A stretch of DNA of 64,000 nt from Halogeometricum sp. S1BR25-6 (GTDB taxonomy: Archaea; Halobacteriota; Halobacteria; Halobacteriales; Haloferacaceae): positions 186,001-250,000 of the forward strand of contig NZ_JAMQOP010000002.1 in the NCBI RefSeq assembly GCF_031624495.1, written 5' to 3'. Both the position numbers and the translations under genes were made by a program. Of this stretch, positions 61,992 through 64,000 are shown piece after piece (the first letter of the stretch is position 1; the number at the start of each line of letters is the position of its first letter). The notes under the pieces are model-generated. The model had not been told where the DNA came from and searched no databases. It saw only the letters and a program-made list of their open reading frames with translations.

Positions 61992-62078
61992 GTCGGTACT
62001 GTAGGGCCGCTGAAAAGATACCCCTTCCCGCCCGCGCGGGTCCGTGGTTTCAACCCGCCGGGGGGCGACATTCCGCGT

Positions 62079-63158
62079 ATGCCGCGCACCACCGTCGCCG
62101 AGTTCTCCGTGGAATCACTGGAAATCCTCGCCCCCGACGGGAGCGTCGACGAGGAGTTGGAACCGTCGCTCTCGGAGGAGACGCTGTTCGACATCTACCG
62201 GACGATGCGCCGCGCGCGCCGCCTCGACGAACGCGCCGTCGCCCTCCAGCGACGGGGGGAGTTGGGAACGTACGCGCCCGGAACCGGCCAGGAAGCGGCG
62301 CAGGTGGCGAGCGCCGCCGCCCTCGCCGAGGACGACTGGGTCGTCCCGGCGTTCAGAGAGCAGGCGGCCCTGCTGACGCGCGGGGCGTCGATGGAGAACA
62401 TACTCGCCTACGCGATGGGACTCGAAGAGGGGGCCGAGAGTTCGGCCGAGGACCGGGCGCTGCCGCCGGCGATTCCCGTCGGGTCGCAGGCGCTCCACGC
62501 CGTCGGCATCGGGTGGGCGCAGGCGATACGCGGCGATGACACCGCCGCCATCGCGTACTTCGGCGACGGCGCCACGTCGACGGGCGACGTGTACGAGGCG
62601 CTGAACTCCGCCGGCGCCTACGGCGCGCACACCGTCTTCCTCTGTCAGAACAACCAGTACGCCATCTCGACGCCCCGCGAGAACCAGACGCGCGCGGAGA
62701 CGCTGGCGCAGAAGGCCGTCGCCGCCGGTATCGACGGGATTCAGGTCGACGGCAACGACGCGCTGGCGGTGTACGAGGCGACGCGGTTGGCGCTCGAACG
62801 CGCGCGCGAGGGCGACCCCGTGCTGGTCGAGGCGCTGACGTACCGCCGGTCGATGCACACCACCTCCGACGACCCGCGAAAGTACCGCGAGGAGGAAGAG
62901 GAGGTCGACTGGGACCGCAAGGACCCCATCGCGCGGTTCGAGGCGTACCTCCGCGGACGCGGAATACTCACCGACGAGCGAGTCGAGGAACTCGCGGCGG
63001 AGATAGAGGCCGAACTCGAAGACGCCGTCGCGGGTGCGAGGGAGACGGCCGCCGAGGCCGACCCCGCCGACATGTTCGAGCACGCGTACGCGGAGACGCC
63101 GCCGTGGCTGGAACGTCAGGCGGCCGCGTTCGAGGGAGGTGACGCCGATGGCGAGTGA
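62079..63158 (+). CDS. pdhA: 2-oxoacid dehydrogenase E1 component, alpha subunit
   Basis: 359 residues. The thiamine diphosphate motif is YFGDGATSTGDVYEALN ending CQNNQYAIS (G-D-G ... N-N). TYAPGTGQEAAQVASA and the phosphorylation-loop-like MHTTSDDPRKYR are typical of pyruvate/branched-chain E1-alpha. It decarboxylates a 2-oxoacid together with E1-beta, whose start lies 11 bases before this stop. In haloarchaea such complexes are present although pyruvate oxidation mainly uses a ferredoxin oxidoreductase, so the substrate is uncertain. Confidence 0.92.
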   Translation: MPRTTVAEFSVESLEILAPDGSVDEELEPSLSEETLFDIYRTMRRARRLDERAVALQRRGELGTYAPGTGQEAAQVASAAALAEDDWVVPAFREQAALLTRGASMENILAYAMGLEEGAESSAEDRALPPAIPVGSQALHAVGIGWAQAIRGDDTAAIAYFGDGATSTGDVYEALNSAGAYGAHTVFLCQNNQYAISTPRENQTRAETLAQKAVAAGIDGIQVDGNDALAVYEATRLALERAREGDPVLVEALTYRRSMHTTSDDPRKYREEEEEVDWDRKDPIARFEAYLRGRGILTDERVEELAAEIEAELEDAVAGARETAAEADPADMFEHAYAETPPWLERQAAAFEGGDADGE

Positions 63159-64000
63159 CCTGCGACTGGTCGAGGCGGTGAAGGCGACGCTCGGCGAGGA
63201 GATGGCGCGCGACGAGTCGGTCGTCCTCTACGGCGAGGACGTCGGCGTCGCGGGCGGCGTGTTCCGCGCGACGGACGGCCTGCTGGACGAGTTCCCGAAC
63301 CGCGTGTACGACTCCCCCCTCGGCGAGTCGGGCATCGTCGGCACCGGCGTCGGACTCGCCGCCGCCGGGATGCGGCCCGTCGCGGAGATACAGTTCCAGT
63401 CGTTCCTCTATCAAGGGTTCGCGCAACTGCAACAGCACGCCTCCCGCCTCCGGAGTCGGTCGCGCGGCGGGTTCTCCTGTCCGATGACGATTCGGACCCC
63501 GTACGGCGGCGGCATCCACGCGCTCGAACACCACTCCGAGAGCTTCGAGGCCGGATTCGCCCACGTGCCGGGGCTCAAGGTGGTGATTCCCTCCTCGCCC
63601 GCCGACGGCAAGGGGCTGCTCGCGGCATCGATTCGGGACCCCGACCCGGTCGTCTTCATGGAACCGACGCGGCTGTACCGCTCGCTCCGCGAGTCCGTCC
63701 CCGACGACGACCACGTGGTACCGCTGGGCGAGGCGGCGGTGGCCGAGGAGGGCGCGGACGTGACCGTCGTCGCGTGGGGGTCGATGCTCCAGCGGACGCT
63801 GAGCGCCGTCGACGACGTCGACGCGGACGTGGAAGTCGTCGACCCGCGGACCGTCTACCCCCTCGACACCGACACCATCACCGAGTCGGTGAAGAAGACG
63901 GGACGGTGCGTCGTGGTCCACGAGGCTCCCGGGACGGCCGGCTTCGGCGCCGAAATCGTCTCCCGACTCACCGAGACGGCGTTCTACCACCTCGAAGCGC
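63148..64000 (+). CDS. pdhB: 2-oxoacid dehydrogenase E1 component, beta subunit (partial, 3' end beyond window)
   Basis: 284 codons visible from the ATG at 63148, overlapping the alpha gene by 11 bases. VVLYGEDVGVAGGVFRAT, FQSFLYQGFAQLQQHASRLRSRS, TPYGGGIHALEHHSESFEA and VVDPRTVYPLDTDTI are E1-beta signatures. It completes the heterotetrameric E1. E2 and E3 genes would be expected just past the window edge. Confidence 0.93.
   Translation, partial: MASDLRLVEAVKATLGEEMARDESVVLYGEDVGVAGGVFRATDGLLDEFPNRVYDSPLGESGIVGTGVGLAAAGMRPVAEIQFQSFLYQGFAQLQQHASRLRSRSRGGFSCPMTIRTPYGGGIHALEHHSESFEAGFAHVPGLKVVIPSSPADGKGLLAASIRDPDPVVFMEPTRLYRSLRESVPDDDHVVPLGEAAVAEEGADVTVVAWGSMLQRTLSAVDDVDADVEVVDPRTVYPLDTDTITESVKKTGRCVVVHEAPGTAGFGAEIVSRLTETAFYHLEA

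Overview
The window is chromosomal DNA of a haloarchaeon (class Halobacteria). Base composition is very GC-rich and the proteins are strongly acidic. Most promoters have a TATA-like element about 27 bases before the start codon, which implies leaderless mRNAs. Diagnostic archaeal genes include priS, GINS, cdc48, RNase J, idsA (GGPP synthase), Lsm-L37e, MBF1, AlaX, RtcB-archease, dodecin, a Bat-type HTH protein and TrmB. I see no insertion sequence, integrase, CRISPR array or rRNA. There is one tRNA, tRNA-Leu(GAG). The content looks like ordinary core chromosome with a few accessory spots.

Layout. 1-4687 (minus): ETF electron-transfer operon (ETF-beta, ETF-alpha, FixC-type ETF:quinone oxidoreductase cut by the window edge) with a 7Fe-type ferredoxin gene upstream. 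4777-5724: three small membrane proteins, two of them an apparent tandem 53-residue paralogue pair. 5732-12313 (minus): cyclase/aldehyde dehydrogenase pair, GluRS, GGPP synthase, RNase J. 12654-16684 (plus): PAS histidine kinase, Lsm-L37e pair, PurF, a DUF892 ferritin-like protein. 16750-25370: DUF420 protein, tRNA-Leu, MBF1, AlaX, acyl-CoA dehydrogenase, serine acetyltransferase, HAD phosphatase, two unknowns, RtcB with archease. 25596-32010: GNAT, GYD-domain protein, a sugar isomerase/Gfo-Idh-MocA pair, an eIF2B-like protein, PanB, a hydrolase. 32174-37701: small chaperone-like protein overlapping Cdc48, then BCP, GINS and PriS.

38023-46260 is the main carbohydrate region: a Tat-lipoprotein sugar-binding protein, two permeases, the ATPase, a 67-residue membrane protein, a Gfo/Idh/MocA dehydrogenase, a membrane zinc-ribbon protein and a divergent TrmB-family regulator. 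The trmB promoter carries an exact match to the haloarchaeal TrmB box (TACT-N7-GAGTA). The ABC operon and the dehydrogenase each have their own, different inverted repeat.

The most unusual structure lies between trmB and a PAC2-family gene (46547-46771). It holds six perfect hairpins with 9-10 bp stems and exactly 3-nt loops. Their stem sequences differ but follow a common pattern, and both arms change together. A promoter-like TATATAA and a possible 28-residue leaderless ORF precede them. From 46793 to the end come MscS, UspA, a 5'-nucleotidase-family protein, dodecin, paired membrane proteins, an A-type Fe-S carrier, a methyltransferase/HisD pair, a cold-shock protein with an unusual upstream inverted repeat, a flavin reductase, two hydrolase-type genes, a Bat-type regulator, a second DUF892 protein, an apparently frameshifted small lipoprotein, and the start of a 2-oxoacid dehydrogenase operon (E1-alpha, E1-beta).
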